Shown here: piece by piece, positions 1 to 6,121 of the stretch
Numbering within the stretch: the stretch's first letter is position 1
How the letters are laid out: each line of letters opens with the position of its first letter
DNA from: an uncultured Eubacteriales bacterium
GTDB lineage: Bacteria; Bacillota; Clostridia; Oscillospirales; Oscillospiraceae
NCBI GenBank assembly: GCA_900321335.1
Contig: ONVR01000203.1
Location: 1 to 7,770, forward strand
Reading direction: 5' to 3'
DNA length: 7,770 nucleotides
Position numbers and translations under genes: made by a program
Notes under the pieces: generated by a model
Database searches by the model: none
What the model saw: the letters and a program-made list of their open reading frames with translations, nothing else
What the model was told of the DNA's origin: nothing

Positions 1-45
1 ACGTTTGTGACAGAATTTCGTCGAATTGCGCAATAAAAATAACAG

Positions 46-63
46 GTAACTAAAAAAAGTTAC
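46..63. repeat. Perfect 6-bp inverted repeat upstream of the first promoter
   Basis: GTAACT (46-51) and AGTTAC (58-63) are exact reverse complements separated by six A residues. The repeat ends nine bases before the predicted -35 box of the operon promoter, a usual place for an activator or repressor site. No T-run follows on the + strand, so it is not a normal intrinsic terminator for a gene coming in from the left. The arms are short and the region is AT-rich, so chance is possible. Confidence 0.35.
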
Positions 64-72
64 AAAAATCTA

Positions 73-101
73 TTGAATTATTTTCAAATTCAGTATATTA
101 T
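73..101 (+). promoter_or_regulatory. Predicted sigma-A-type promoter of the cdaR-like/ftsEX operon
   Basis: TTGAAT (73-78) serves as the -35 box and TATTAT (96-101) as the -10 box, with a 17-base spacer. Each differs from consensus at one or two positions. Transcription would begin near 108, leaving a leader of about 58 bases before the ATG at 166. The surrounding DNA is strongly AT-rich, unlike the GC-rich genes that follow. It is the only good promoter seen before the five tightly spaced genes ending at 5524. Confidence 0.6.
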
Positions 102-111
102 ACATATTAGT

Positions 112-140
112 CAAAATAACGAACATGTTTTGTTATTGTC
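112..140. promoter_or_regulatory. Imperfect dyad near the transcription start, candidate operator
   Basis: AATAAC (115-120) is repeated as its exact reverse complement GTTATT (132-137). Extending the arms to 112-120 and 132-140 gives 7 of 9 matching positions. Between the arms lies the 8-base palindrome AACATGTT (122-129). A further direct copy, AAAATAAC, occurs at 36-43 upstream of the promoter. The dyad starts a few bases after the predicted transcription start, where a bound repressor would block initiation. Autoregulation by the adjacent CdaR-like regulator is an inference only. Confidence 0.35.
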
Positions 141-165
141 AATTTGATGAAATGGGGGACTCATA

Positions 166-1257
166 ATGTCCGGGAGAATTTTCCAGAGCGTTATCGTCCA
201 GATGAAGGACGCGACCACAAGACCCATCGGCGTCATCGACTCCGAGGGGACCGTTGTAGCCAGCAGCGAGCTCGCTCTGATCGGATCGCATATCGGAGTT
301 TTTCCCACCACGTCCGACGAAACGGGGGACAAGGTGGTCAAGAGCTTCGGCAGGACATTCAAGATGTTGGGCAACGCCGGCAGTCAGTTTGACTACGCGG
401 TGTTTGTCGACGGCGAGGATGATTACGCACGCACCGTTTGCGTCATGGCTTACATAGCCATCTCCGAGGCAAAGATCTATTACGAGGAGAACCATGATAA
501 GGGCGCCTTTGTGAAGAACATCATCTCCAACAATATCCTGCAGGGCGATATCTACGTCAGAGCCAAGGAACTGCACTTTGTTACGGATATAACCCGTATC
601 GTCTACCTGATCCGTCAGGTGGGCAAGGCGGATACGGCCGCCACGGAGCTGCTTCAGGAGCTGTTTCCCGACAAACAGCGGGATTTTGTCGTTTCCGTCA
701 GCGAGACGGATATCGCCGTAATTCTGGAATTCCAGGGTGCCTCTGAGACCCGGCAGATTCAGAAGACAGCCGAGCTCATGGAGGAAAAGCTCACCGAGGA
801 GCTGGGCCTGAAGGTGGTCATCGGGATCGGTACGCCAGCCAAGCACATCCGAGAGCTGGCGGACCGCTTCAAGGAGGCCCAGGTGGCCATTGATATCGGC
901 AAGGTCTTTGACTCGGAAAAATCCATCATCAACTATGAGAACCTGGGCATCGGCAGATTGATCTATCAGCTGCCCACCACCCTGTGTGAGATGTTCCTGA
1001 TGGAGATCTTCAAGAAAAATCCTATCGAGTCTCTGGATCAGGAGACCCTGTACACCATCAATAAGTTCTTTGAGAACAATTTGAACGTGTCGGAGACGTC
1101 CAGAAAGCTCTTTGTGCACAGAAACACCCTGGTCTACCGGCTGGAGAAAATCAAAAAGCTGACGGGACTGGACCTGCGTGAATTTGACCACGCCATCGTG
1201 TTCAAGGTGGCCCTGATGGTCAAGCAGTATCTCAATTCCCAGGATAAACGCTATTAA
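166..1257 (+). CDS. CdaR/PucR-family transcriptional regulator
   Basis: This 363-residue cytoplasmic protein has the three-part build of sugar-diacid (CdaR) regulators. The N-terminal part contains IGVIDSEGTVVASS (residues 21-34), which resembles the ligand-sensing fold of putative diacid-recognition or PAS-like domains. The middle (roughly 150-280) resembles the degenerate GGDEF-like domain of CdaR proteins. The C-terminus carries the PucR-type helix-turn-helix, with the core from L306 to L326 (NVSETSRKLFVHRNTLVYRL) and a KxLTGLDLREFDHA-type stretch after it. No membrane segment is visible. The start at 166 is preceded by GGGGGA (154-159) at normal spacing. Family members usually control sugar-acid use, but here the gene heads an operon of cell-division and wall-hydrolysis genes 72 bases downstream. 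The ligand is unknown; the family call is firm and the role is not. Confidence 0.85.
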   Translation: MSGRIFQSVIVQMKDATTRPIGVIDSEGTVVASSELALIGSHIGVFPTTSDETGDKVVKSFGRTFKMLGNAGSQFDYAVFVDGEDDYARTVCVMAYIAISEAKIYYEENHDKGAFVKNIISNNILQGDIYVRAKELHFVTDITRIVYLIRQVGKADTAATELLQELFPDKQRDFVVSVSETDIAVILEFQGASETRQIQKTAELMEEKLTEELGLKVVIGIGTPAKHIRELADRFKEAQVAIDIGKVFDSEKSIINYENLGIGRLIYQLPTTLCEMFLMEIFKKNPIESLDQETLYTINKFFENNLNVSETSRKLFVHRNTLVYRLEKIKKLTGLDLREFDHAIVFKVALMVKQYLNSQDKRY

Positions 1258-1272
1258 GGAAGAAGGCGCAGT

Positions 1273-1316
1273 TGCCGCCGGGAGGGGAATCCCGCCCAAA
1301 CACAGCACAGGCGGCA
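1273..1316 (+). other. Possible RNA hairpin in the regulator-ftsE gap
   Basis: TGCCGCC (1273-1279) is the reverse complement of GGCGGCA (1310-1316), giving a possible 7-bp GC-rich stem. A smaller alternative stem, CGGGA (1279-1283) with TCCCG (1290-1294), lies inside and shares one base with the outer one. No U-run follows, so it is not a typical terminator. The downstream arm ends four bases before the GGAG ribosome binding site of ftsE, so the structure could affect ftsE translation or mRNA stability. No separate promoter was seen in this gap. Confidence 0.3.
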
Positions 1317-1329
1317 GAACGGAGCAGTT

Positions 1330-2022
1330 ATGATTCAATTTACAGATGTATTCAAGACCTACGAAAACGGCATCAAGGCCATACGCGGCGTTTCCATGGA
1401 GCTGGAAGACGGCGAGTTTGCCTTTCTGGTGGGCCCTTCGGGCTCCGGCAAATCCACGATCATCAAGCTCATCACCGGAGAGGTCGCGCCTTCGGATGGA
1501 ACCGTGATCGTAAACGGTTACAATATGGGCACCATTCGCCCGAGAAAAATGCCCTACGTCCGACGCACCATCGGCGTGGTGTTTCAGGATTTCCGTCTGA
1601 TCGAAAAAAAGACGGTATATGAAAACGTGGCCTTTGCCATGCGGGTCGTGGGAGCCACCAACAAGGAGATCCGGCAGCGCGTGCCCTACGTGCTGGACTT
1701 GGTCGGCCTGGATACCAAGGCCAAGATGAAGCCCATGGAGCTCTCCGGCGGTGAGCAGCAGCGTGTGGCCATTGCCAGGGCCCTTGTGAACAACCCCAGA
1801 ATGATCGTGGCGGACGAGCCCACGGGAAACCTGGACCCGGCCAGAAGTCTGGAGATTATGATGCTTCTGGAAAAGATCAACGAGTTGGGGACAACGGTTC
1901 TCGTGGTCACCCATGAGAAGGAGTTTGTCAACAACTTCTCCAAGCGCGTTATCGCCATTGATAACGGGCATATTATCAGCGATGGATTAGGTGGATATTA
2001 CGATTATGAGCTCGAACAATAA
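1330..2022 (+). CDS. ftsE: FtsE, cell-division ABC transporter ATP-binding protein
   Basis: FtsE is the cytoplasmic ATPase of the FtsEX complex, which uses ATP hydrolysis to control peptidoglycan hydrolases outside the membrane during division or elongation. The 230-residue length is normal for the family. All ABC motifs are present: Walker A GPSGSGKST (35-43, K41), Q-loop Q86 in VVFQDFRL, signature LSGGEQQRVAIARAL (138-152), Walker B MIVADE (158-163, catalytic E163), D-loop NLD (167-169) and switch histidine H195. The ATG at 1330 follows GGAG (1321-1324) with a five-base spacer. The FtsE call rather than a generic ABC ATPase rests on the overlapping ftsX downstream and the FtsE-like sequence throughout. 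The 3' end overlaps the ftsX start, which suggests translational coupling. Confidence 0.95.
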   Translation: MIQFTDVFKTYENGIKAIRGVSMELEDGEFAFLVGPSGSGKSTIIKLITGEVAPSDGTVIVNGYNMGTIRPRKMPYVRRTIGVVFQDFRLIEKKTVYENVAFAMRVVGATNKEIRQRVPYVLDLVGLDTKAKMKPMELSGGEQQRVAIARALVNNPRMIVADEPTGNLDPARSLEIMMLLEKINELGTTVLVVTHEKEFVNNFSKRVIAIDNGHIISDGLGGYYDYELEQ

Positions 2023-2929
2023 CAACGTCAGATCCGTAAGACGGAGAAAAGGAAACAGAATTGGATATTACCTCAAGGAGGGCTTTGGCAGTGTCTTTAC
2101 CCACGGATTCATGTCCTTTGCGGCGATCTGTGTGATCATTGCCTGTCTGCTGATCATGGGCAGCTTTTCCCTGCTGGCCATCAACGTCAACCAGATCATC
2201 GGCTCTCTGGAGGATGAAAACGTCATTCTCGCGTTTGTGGACGATTCCTATACCGAAGAACAGGCCCAGGCGCTCAAGCCCCAGATCCTTGCCGTTGCCA
2301 ATGTCACATCCTGTGATTTTATCAGCAAGGACGACGCCATGAAGAGCTTTACCAGCCGCTATGACAACTCCCTGTTTGATAACATGGATTCCAGCGTTCT
2401 GCGGCACCGGTATGCCGTATATATGGACGATATCACCCTGCTGACCGAAACCCAGATGGCCCTGAAGAACATTCCGGGCATCGCCACGGTCAACGCCAGC
2501 CAGTCCATTGCCAAGGGCCTGATTACGCTGCGCAACGTGGTCAGCGTGATCACCATTGTGCTGGCGGTCATCCTGTTTGCCGTGTCCCTGTTTATCATGG
2601 CAAACACCATCAAGCTCACCACGGTGGAACGAAAAGAGGAGATCGCCATCATGAAGATGGTGGGCGCCACCAACCGGTTTATCCGATGGCCCTTTGTGGT
2701 GGAAGGATTTATCCTGGGCATCACCGGCGCGCTCATCGCCTTCCTGTTTGAAAGCGGCATCTACGCGCTGGTTATGGCGAATCTTGCCCGCAGGTACACC
2801 ATGACGTTTATCAACGTCGTACCGCTGTCCGTTGTGGCGGTGCCCATGCTGGTGGTGTTCCTGATCATCGGATTCTTCATCGGCGTGATCGGTAGTGCAG
2901 TGGCCATTAAGAATTATCTGAAGGTTTAA
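2006..2929 (+). CDS. ftsX: FtsX, permease-like cell-division protein
   Basis: FtsX is the membrane partner of FtsE and passes its ATPase cycle to an extracytoplasmic hydrolase. Read from the ATG at 2006 the protein has 307 residues: a basic N-terminal tail, TM1 (about 36-58), an external domain (about 60-170) and TM2-TM4 (about 177-200, 230-256 and 272-302). The conserved cytoplasmic stretch NTIKLTTVERKEEIAIMKMV, followed by GATNRFIR, lies after TM2. I prefer ATG 2006 because AGGTGG (1989-1994) lies upstream of it; an in-frame GTG at 1991 would add five residues. The start lies 17 bases inside ftsE. The external domain is the expected docking site for the coiled coil of the hydrolase encoded next. 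Confidence 0.93.
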   Translation: MSSNNNNVRSVRRRKGNRIGYYLKEGFGSVFTHGFMSFAAICVIIACLLIMGSFSLLAINVNQIIGSLEDENVILAFVDDSYTEEQAQALKPQILAVANVTSCDFISKDDAMKSFTSRYDNSLFDNMDSSVLRHRYAVYMDDITLLTETQMALKNIPGIATVNASQSIAKGLITLRNVVSVITIVLAVILFAVSLFIMANTIKLTTVERKEEIAIMKMVGATNRFIRWPFVVEGFILGITGALIAFLFESGIYALVMANLARRYTMTFINVVPLSVVAVPMLVVFLIIGFFIGVIGSAVAIKNYLKV

Positions 2930-2940
2930 TGGAGGAGTTT

Positions 2941-4338
2941 ATGAAAAGCAAAGCATTTGTGCGGACTATCGCCATCGTACTGGCTGTTATCCTGGCATGC
3001 TCTGTCCTGTTTTCCGCCATCAGCGTCCTGACGGCTTCCGCCGTTACCCAGGGCGAGATCGACGAACTCAAACAGCAGCAGTCCTCTCTGGAGGCACAGC
3101 AAAACGAGATCGCCTCCCGGATCAACTCGCTGGAGTACGAACAGATGACTACGCTGAGCAAAAAACAGGTGCTCGACGAACAGATGACGCTGACCCAGAA
3201 TGAGATCAATAACATCACCGACCAGATCGCCCTGTACGATACATATATTGAGCAGAAGAAGGTTGAAGTGGCGGAAGCCCAGGCCAAAGAGGACGAGCAG
3301 TGGGAGCTGTACAAGCAGCGCATCCGCGTCATGGAGGAAAACGGCATCATCTCCTACCTGGCGGTGATCTTCGAGGCAACCAGCTTTGCCGATCTTCTGG
3401 GACGTCTGGACTTTACCAACCGCGTGATGCAGAACGATGAGAAGATCTATCAGGATCTGGACGCTGCCCGGAAGGCGACCATCCAGGCCAAGGAGGACCT
3501 GGAGGCGGTTCAGGAGGAACAGCGCCAGGAAAAGCTTGCCCTGGAGGACAAGAAAGCAGAACTCAACACCCAGATCGAAGAGGCTTCTGCCATGCTCCTT
3601 GCCATTGAGCAGGACATCGAGGCCAACAAGGCCGATTATGACGAGCTCAACAACGCCAAGAACGCCCTGGAGCAGTCCCTGCAGGAAAAGGTGACCCAGT
3701 ACGAAAAAGAGCAGGAGGAGGCGCGCAGAGCGGCTGAGGCCGCGGCGGCCGCCGCTGAGGCGGAGGAGCGTGCCCGCCGTGAGGCTGAGTCCCAGCAAAA
3801 GCAGGAGGAAGAGACTGCCAATCAGACGGAGCAGACGCCGGAGGACACCACCGGCACCGATACCGGAAGCGATTCTGGCGATGATGAGGAGGACTACGGC
3901 AACTCGGACTATGTGGAGAGCACCGGCTACTTTATCTGGCCCTCTTACGACAGCAGATACGTGACCTCATATTTCGGCGGCAGAGTCCATCCCATTACCG
4001 GTGTGTATAAGAACCACAACGGCGTGGATATCGGCGCGTCCTATGGCTCGGCCATCATCGCCGCTGACAGCGGCACTGTGATCGAGGCCAGTTACGACTA
4101 CGGCTACGGCAATTACGTTATGATCTCCCACGGCAACGGGTATTCCACCCTGTACGCCCACATGTCCAGCATTTACGTGTCCGTCGGCGAGACCGTGTAT
4201 CAGGGAGAGTCCATCGGCGCAGTGGGCATGACCGGATATGCCACCGGCCCGCATATTCACTTTGAGGTGTGGGTTGACGGCTACCGCATCAATCCGCTGG
4301 ACTTCTTCTCCGACTACGAAGTAAGCCCCGACGCATAA
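2941..4338 (+). CDS. Secreted coiled-coil M23 (LytM) peptidoglycan hydrolase, probable FtsEX partner
   Basis: The 465-residue protein begins with a signal sequence (hydrophobic 10-30, likely cut after A32-S33-A34). Two long E/Q/K-rich coiled-coil segments follow (about 36-120 and 155-260). Next come an Ala-rich helix with six consecutive alanines (267-272), a T/G/D/E-rich flexible linker (285-327) and a C-terminal M23 domain (about 330-460). The LytM active site looks complete: zinc ligands H359, D363 and H440, with H407 and H438 as the catalytic histidines. It should therefore cut peptidoglycan peptides, unlike EnvC-type activators with degenerate sites. The layout matches PcsB/CwlO-type proteins controlled by FtsEX, with a different catalytic domain. 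ATG 2941 is chosen because GGAGGAG (2931-2937) precedes it; ATG 2929, overlapping the ftsX stop, would add four residues. C20 gives a lipobox-like ILAC, but hydrophobic sequence continues past it, so lipidation looks less likely. Confidence 0.92.
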   Translation: MKSKAFVRTIAIVLAVILACSVLFSAISVLTASAVTQGEIDELKQQQSSLEAQQNEIASRINSLEYEQMTTLSKKQVLDEQMTLTQNEINNITDQIALYDTYIEQKKVEVAEAQAKEDEQWELYKQRIRVMEENGIISYLAVIFEATSFADLLGRLDFTNRVMQNDEKIYQDLDAARKATIQAKEDLEAVQEEQRQEKLALEDKKAELNTQIEEASAMLLAIEQDIEANKADYDELNNAKNALEQSLQEKVTQYEKEQEEARRAAEAAAAAAEAEERARREAESQQKQEEETANQTEQTPEDTTGTDTGSDSGDDEEDYGNSDYVESTGYFIWPSYDSRYVTSYFGGRVHPITGVYKNHNGVDIGASYGSAIIAADSGTVIEASYDYGYGNYVMISHGNGYSTLYAHMSSIYVSVGETVYQGESIGAVGMTGYATGPHIHFEVWVDGYRINPLDFFSDYEVSPDA

Positions 4339-4345
4339 GCGGCGT

Positions 4346-5524
4346 ATGAAAAAATACAGCCTGAAAACAGTGATAGTGCTGATGCTTTTAGCATCAGCGC
4401 TTATCTGTATTCTGATGGGATTCTTCCTCTGGCGCTGGACCGGTCTGGGAACAAAGAATTTCCACGAGGTGCTCCGGTACGCCGAGCTTCTGCGAAAGAT
4501 CGACCGTTACTACGTTGGGGATTACGACCCGGAACTTGTGGCGGACGCCGCGATGGACGCCGCCGTTTCCAACCTGGGGGACCGGTGGTCCTATTATCTC
4601 AACCGGGAGGCGTATGCGCAGTATATCAATTCCTCCAACAATGAGTATGTGGGACTTGGCATCGTGATCGAGCAGGAGCCGGAATCCGGCGCCCTGCGGA
4701 TCCTGCGGGTCTATGCGGATTCTCCGGCGATGCAGGCGGGACTGCAGATCGGGGACCTGATCACCGCGGTGGACGGAGAGAGCATTCTGGAGCTGGATCT
4801 GACCCAGGCAAAGGCGAAGATCGCTCGCCCTGCAGGACAGGCCATTGCCCTGACGGTGGATCGGAACGGGGAAACCCTTGGGGTGGACGCCGTGTGTGAT
4901 CACGTTTTCGTCTCTCCCGTGGAAGGGGAGCTGCTGACGGACGGCGTGGGCCTGATCACCATCATGAATTTTGACAAAGGGTCTTCCGAGGGCTTTCAGA
5001 CCCAGTACGAGGCCCTGCTGGAACAGGGTGCAAAAGCGTTTGTCTTTGACGTGCGCAGCAATCCCGGCGGCTACGTATCCGAGCTGTGCAATATTTTGGA
5101 CTATCTGCTGGGCTCCTGCGAGATTTTTGTCTCCGTCGCCCCGGATGGGGAGGAGACGGTCACGACCTCGGATGAGGCCATGCAGGACGATCCCGCCGTG
5201 GTGCTCGTAAACGGGGATTCCTACAGCGCCGCGGAATATTTTGCCGCCGTGCTCAGCGACTACGGCTATGCCCGGACCGTGGGGACCCATACTACGGGCA
5301 AGGGCAGATCCCAGATCACGGTGGAGCTGATGGACGGCGGGGCCCTGCATATCTCCTCTGCGGAGTACGTCACCCCGAACCGGGTGAGCCTGTACGACCA
5401 GGGCGGCATCGCGCCGGATTACACCGTGGAGCTGTCGGAGGAGAAACAGTCGCTCCTGCTGTCGGGTGCTCTGGCCCCGGAGCAGGACGAGCAGCTGCAG
5501 AAGGCGCTGGCCCTGCTGAAATAA
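4346..5524 (+). CDS. S41 C-terminal processing protease (CtpA/CtpB type)
   Basis: This 392-residue serine protease is anchored by one N-terminal membrane segment (about 9-30), with the rest outside. Residues about 40-90 form the helical N-terminal part (DRYYVGDYDPE, then LGDRWSYYL). A PDZ domain follows (about 95-175, with GLGIVIEQEP and SPAMQAGLQIGDLITAVDG), then the S41 core. The Ser-Lys-Gln machinery is intact: S294 in SYSAAE, K319 in TTGKG and Q323. The usual SASASE box is varied to SYSAAE without loss of the nucleophile. Family members trim protein C-termini; B. subtilis CtpB acts in sporulation signalling, and Gram-negative Prc/CtpA degrade wall hydrolases. Seven bases separate it from the hydrolase gene and its ribosome binding site is weak, so coupling to upstream translation is likely. 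The hydrolase is a plausible but unproven substrate. There is no extra C-terminal wall-binding domain. Confidence 0.93.
   Translation: MKKYSLKTVIVLMLLASALICILMGFFLWRWTGLGTKNFHEVLRYAELLRKIDRYYVGDYDPELVADAAMDAAVSNLGDRWSYYLNREAYAQYINSSNNEYVGLGIVIEQEPESGALRILRVYADSPAMQAGLQIGDLITAVDGESILELDLTQAKAKIARPAGQAIALTVDRNGETLGVDAVCDHVFVSPVEGELLTDGVGLITIMNFDKGSSEGFQTQYEALLEQGAKAFVFDVRSNPGGYVSELCNILDYLLGSCEIFVSVAPDGEETVTTSDEAMQDDPAVVLVNGDSYSAAEYFAAVLSDYGYARTVGTHTTGKGRSQITVELMDGGALHISSAEYVTPNRVSLYDQGGIAPDYTVELSEEKQSLLLSGALAPEQDEQLQKALALLK
4375..4401 (+). other. Long hairpin inside the 5' end of the protease gene
   Basis: GCTGATGC (4378-4385) and GCATCAGC (4391-4398) are exact reverse complements around a five-base loop, TTTTA. 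Adding a T-G wobble and two further pairs extends the stem to 11 pairs over 4375-4401. It covers codons about 11-19 of the protease, in the membrane anchor. The codons used here (CTT, TTA, GCA, TCA) are AT-richer than those around them. Only mixed bases follow, so it is not a standard terminator. A role in mRNA processing or in limiting protease translation is possible. Confidence 0.5.
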
Positions 5525-5543
5525 GAAAACGACAGGGTTTGTG

Positions 5544-5573
5544 TTGACAAGGCGGAAAATTATGGGGTATAAT
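5544..5573 (+). promoter_or_regulatory. Consensus sigma-A promoter of greA-lysS
   Basis: TTGACA (5544-5549) and TATAAT (5568-5573) both match the housekeeping consensus exactly, with an 18-base spacer. Transcription would begin near 5580, leaving a leader of about 40 bases before the greA ATG at 5621. The promoter begins 20 bases after the protease stop codon, and no convincing terminator lies between them, so some read-through from the upstream operon may also reach greA. Confidence 0.85.
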
Positions 5574-5579
5574 ACCCCA
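5563..5579. promoter_or_regulatory. 17-base palindrome centred on the greA -10 box
   Basis: TGGGGTAT and ATACCCCA are perfect reverse complements around a single central A, and the -10 hexamer TATAAT lies in the middle. Such a position would let a dimeric repressor exclude RNA polymerase. As RNA it could also fold into a six-pair stem with a five-base loop, but transcription from this promoter starts after it, so only read-through RNA would contain the stem. No binding protein can be named from the sequence. Confidence 0.55.
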
Positions 5580-5620
5580 GTTACCATGTAATACAGTCAT
5601 TTTTGAAAGGATGATAGAAT

Positions 5621-6097
5621 ATGGCAGCAGAAGCAAAGCATCAGATGAGTGCGGAGCGGTATGAAAAGCTCAAGGAAGAACTGGAATACCTCAAAACCGT
5701 CCGGACCAAGGAGGTTGCCGAACAGCTCAAGGAGGCCCGTTCCTTTGGCGACCTCTCCGAGAACAGTGAGTACGACGAGGCCAAAACAGAGCAGGGCAAG
5801 CTCTATTCCAAGATCGCCGAGTATGAAGAGCTGATCAAAAACGCCGAGATCGTGGAGAATACCAATGCCGTCGATCACGTGGGCATGGGCAGCAAGGTCA
5901 CGGTTTTGGACGTTGAGTTCAACGAAGAAGTGACCTATCAGCTGGTGGGCTCTCAGGAAGTGGATCCCGATAAAAACCTGATCTCCAACGAGTCTCCCCT
6001 GGGCGCCGGCCTGCTGGGACACAAGGTGGGGCAGACCGTGGACGTTCACGCCCCGGACGGGATCATCCAGTTCAAGATCCTCAAGATCGAAAAGTAA
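5621..6097 (+). CDS. greA: GreA, transcript cleavage elongation factor
   Basis: GreA binds in the secondary channel of RNA polymerase and stimulates cleavage of the backtracked RNA 3' end, releasing stalled complexes. The 158-residue length is typical. An N-terminal antiparallel coiled coil (about 9-80) carries the tip motif GDLSENSEYDEAK (43-55); D44 and E47 correspond to the acidic residues of E. coli GreA (D41 and E44) that hold the catalytic magnesium. The C-terminal FKBP-like domain (about 85-158) contains the family stretch NLISNESPLGAGLLGHKVG. The start follows AAAGGA (5606-5611) with a nine-base spacer. The gene has its own strong promoter and is followed 24 bases later by lysS, a pairing common in Firmicutes. 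Confidence 0.96.
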   Translation: MAAEAKHQMSAERYEKLKEELEYLKTVRTKEVAEQLKEARSFGDLSENSEYDEAKTEQGKLYSKIAEYEELIKNAEIVENTNAVDHVGMGSKVTVLDVEFNEEVTYQLVGSQEVDPDKNLISNESPLGAGLLGHKVGQTVDVHAPDGIIQFKILKIEK

Positions 6098-6121
6098 CAC
6101 TCCCTGTTTTGGAGGTATACA

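Noticed and set aside
17..25. TTCGTCGAA as a Spo0A-type box
   Set aside because: It differs from the TGNCGAA core at the first position and lies far from the promoter; a single imperfect match in an AT-rich leader is not evidence.
139..1971. Very long open frame on the minus strand (about 610 codons) opposite the regulator and ftsE
   Set aside because: Both + strand genes match known families residue by residue. The antisense frame has a His/Leu/Gly-rich composition typical of reversed GC-rich codons, and no recognisable domain. It is a shadow.
2929..2940. ATG at 2929 as the start of the M23 hydrolase
   Set aside because: It overlaps the ftsX stop and has no ribosome binding site of its own; GGAGGAG at 2931-2937 clearly serves the ATG at 2941, which opens directly into a signal peptide.
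2957..3003. Lipobox (ILAC, C20) making the M23 hydrolase a lipoprotein
   Set aside because: The hydrophobic stretch continues past the cysteine to a clear A-S-A signal peptidase I site at residues 32-34, and leucine at -2 is atypical for a lipobox.
5527..5540. AAAC...GTTT pairing after the protease stop as a terminator
   Set aside because: The stem is only four AT-rich pairs with no U-run after it, too weak for an intrinsic terminator.
4394..5587. Minus-strand open frame of about 397 codons opposite the protease gene
   Set aside because: It mirrors the S41 protease, whose catalytic and PDZ motifs are intact. The antisense translation shows no family features.
5611..5664. Seventeen-codon frame overlapping the greA start (ATG at 5611)
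   Set aside because: It is out of frame with greA, uses part of the greA ribosome binding site as its start, and has no sign of being selected for.
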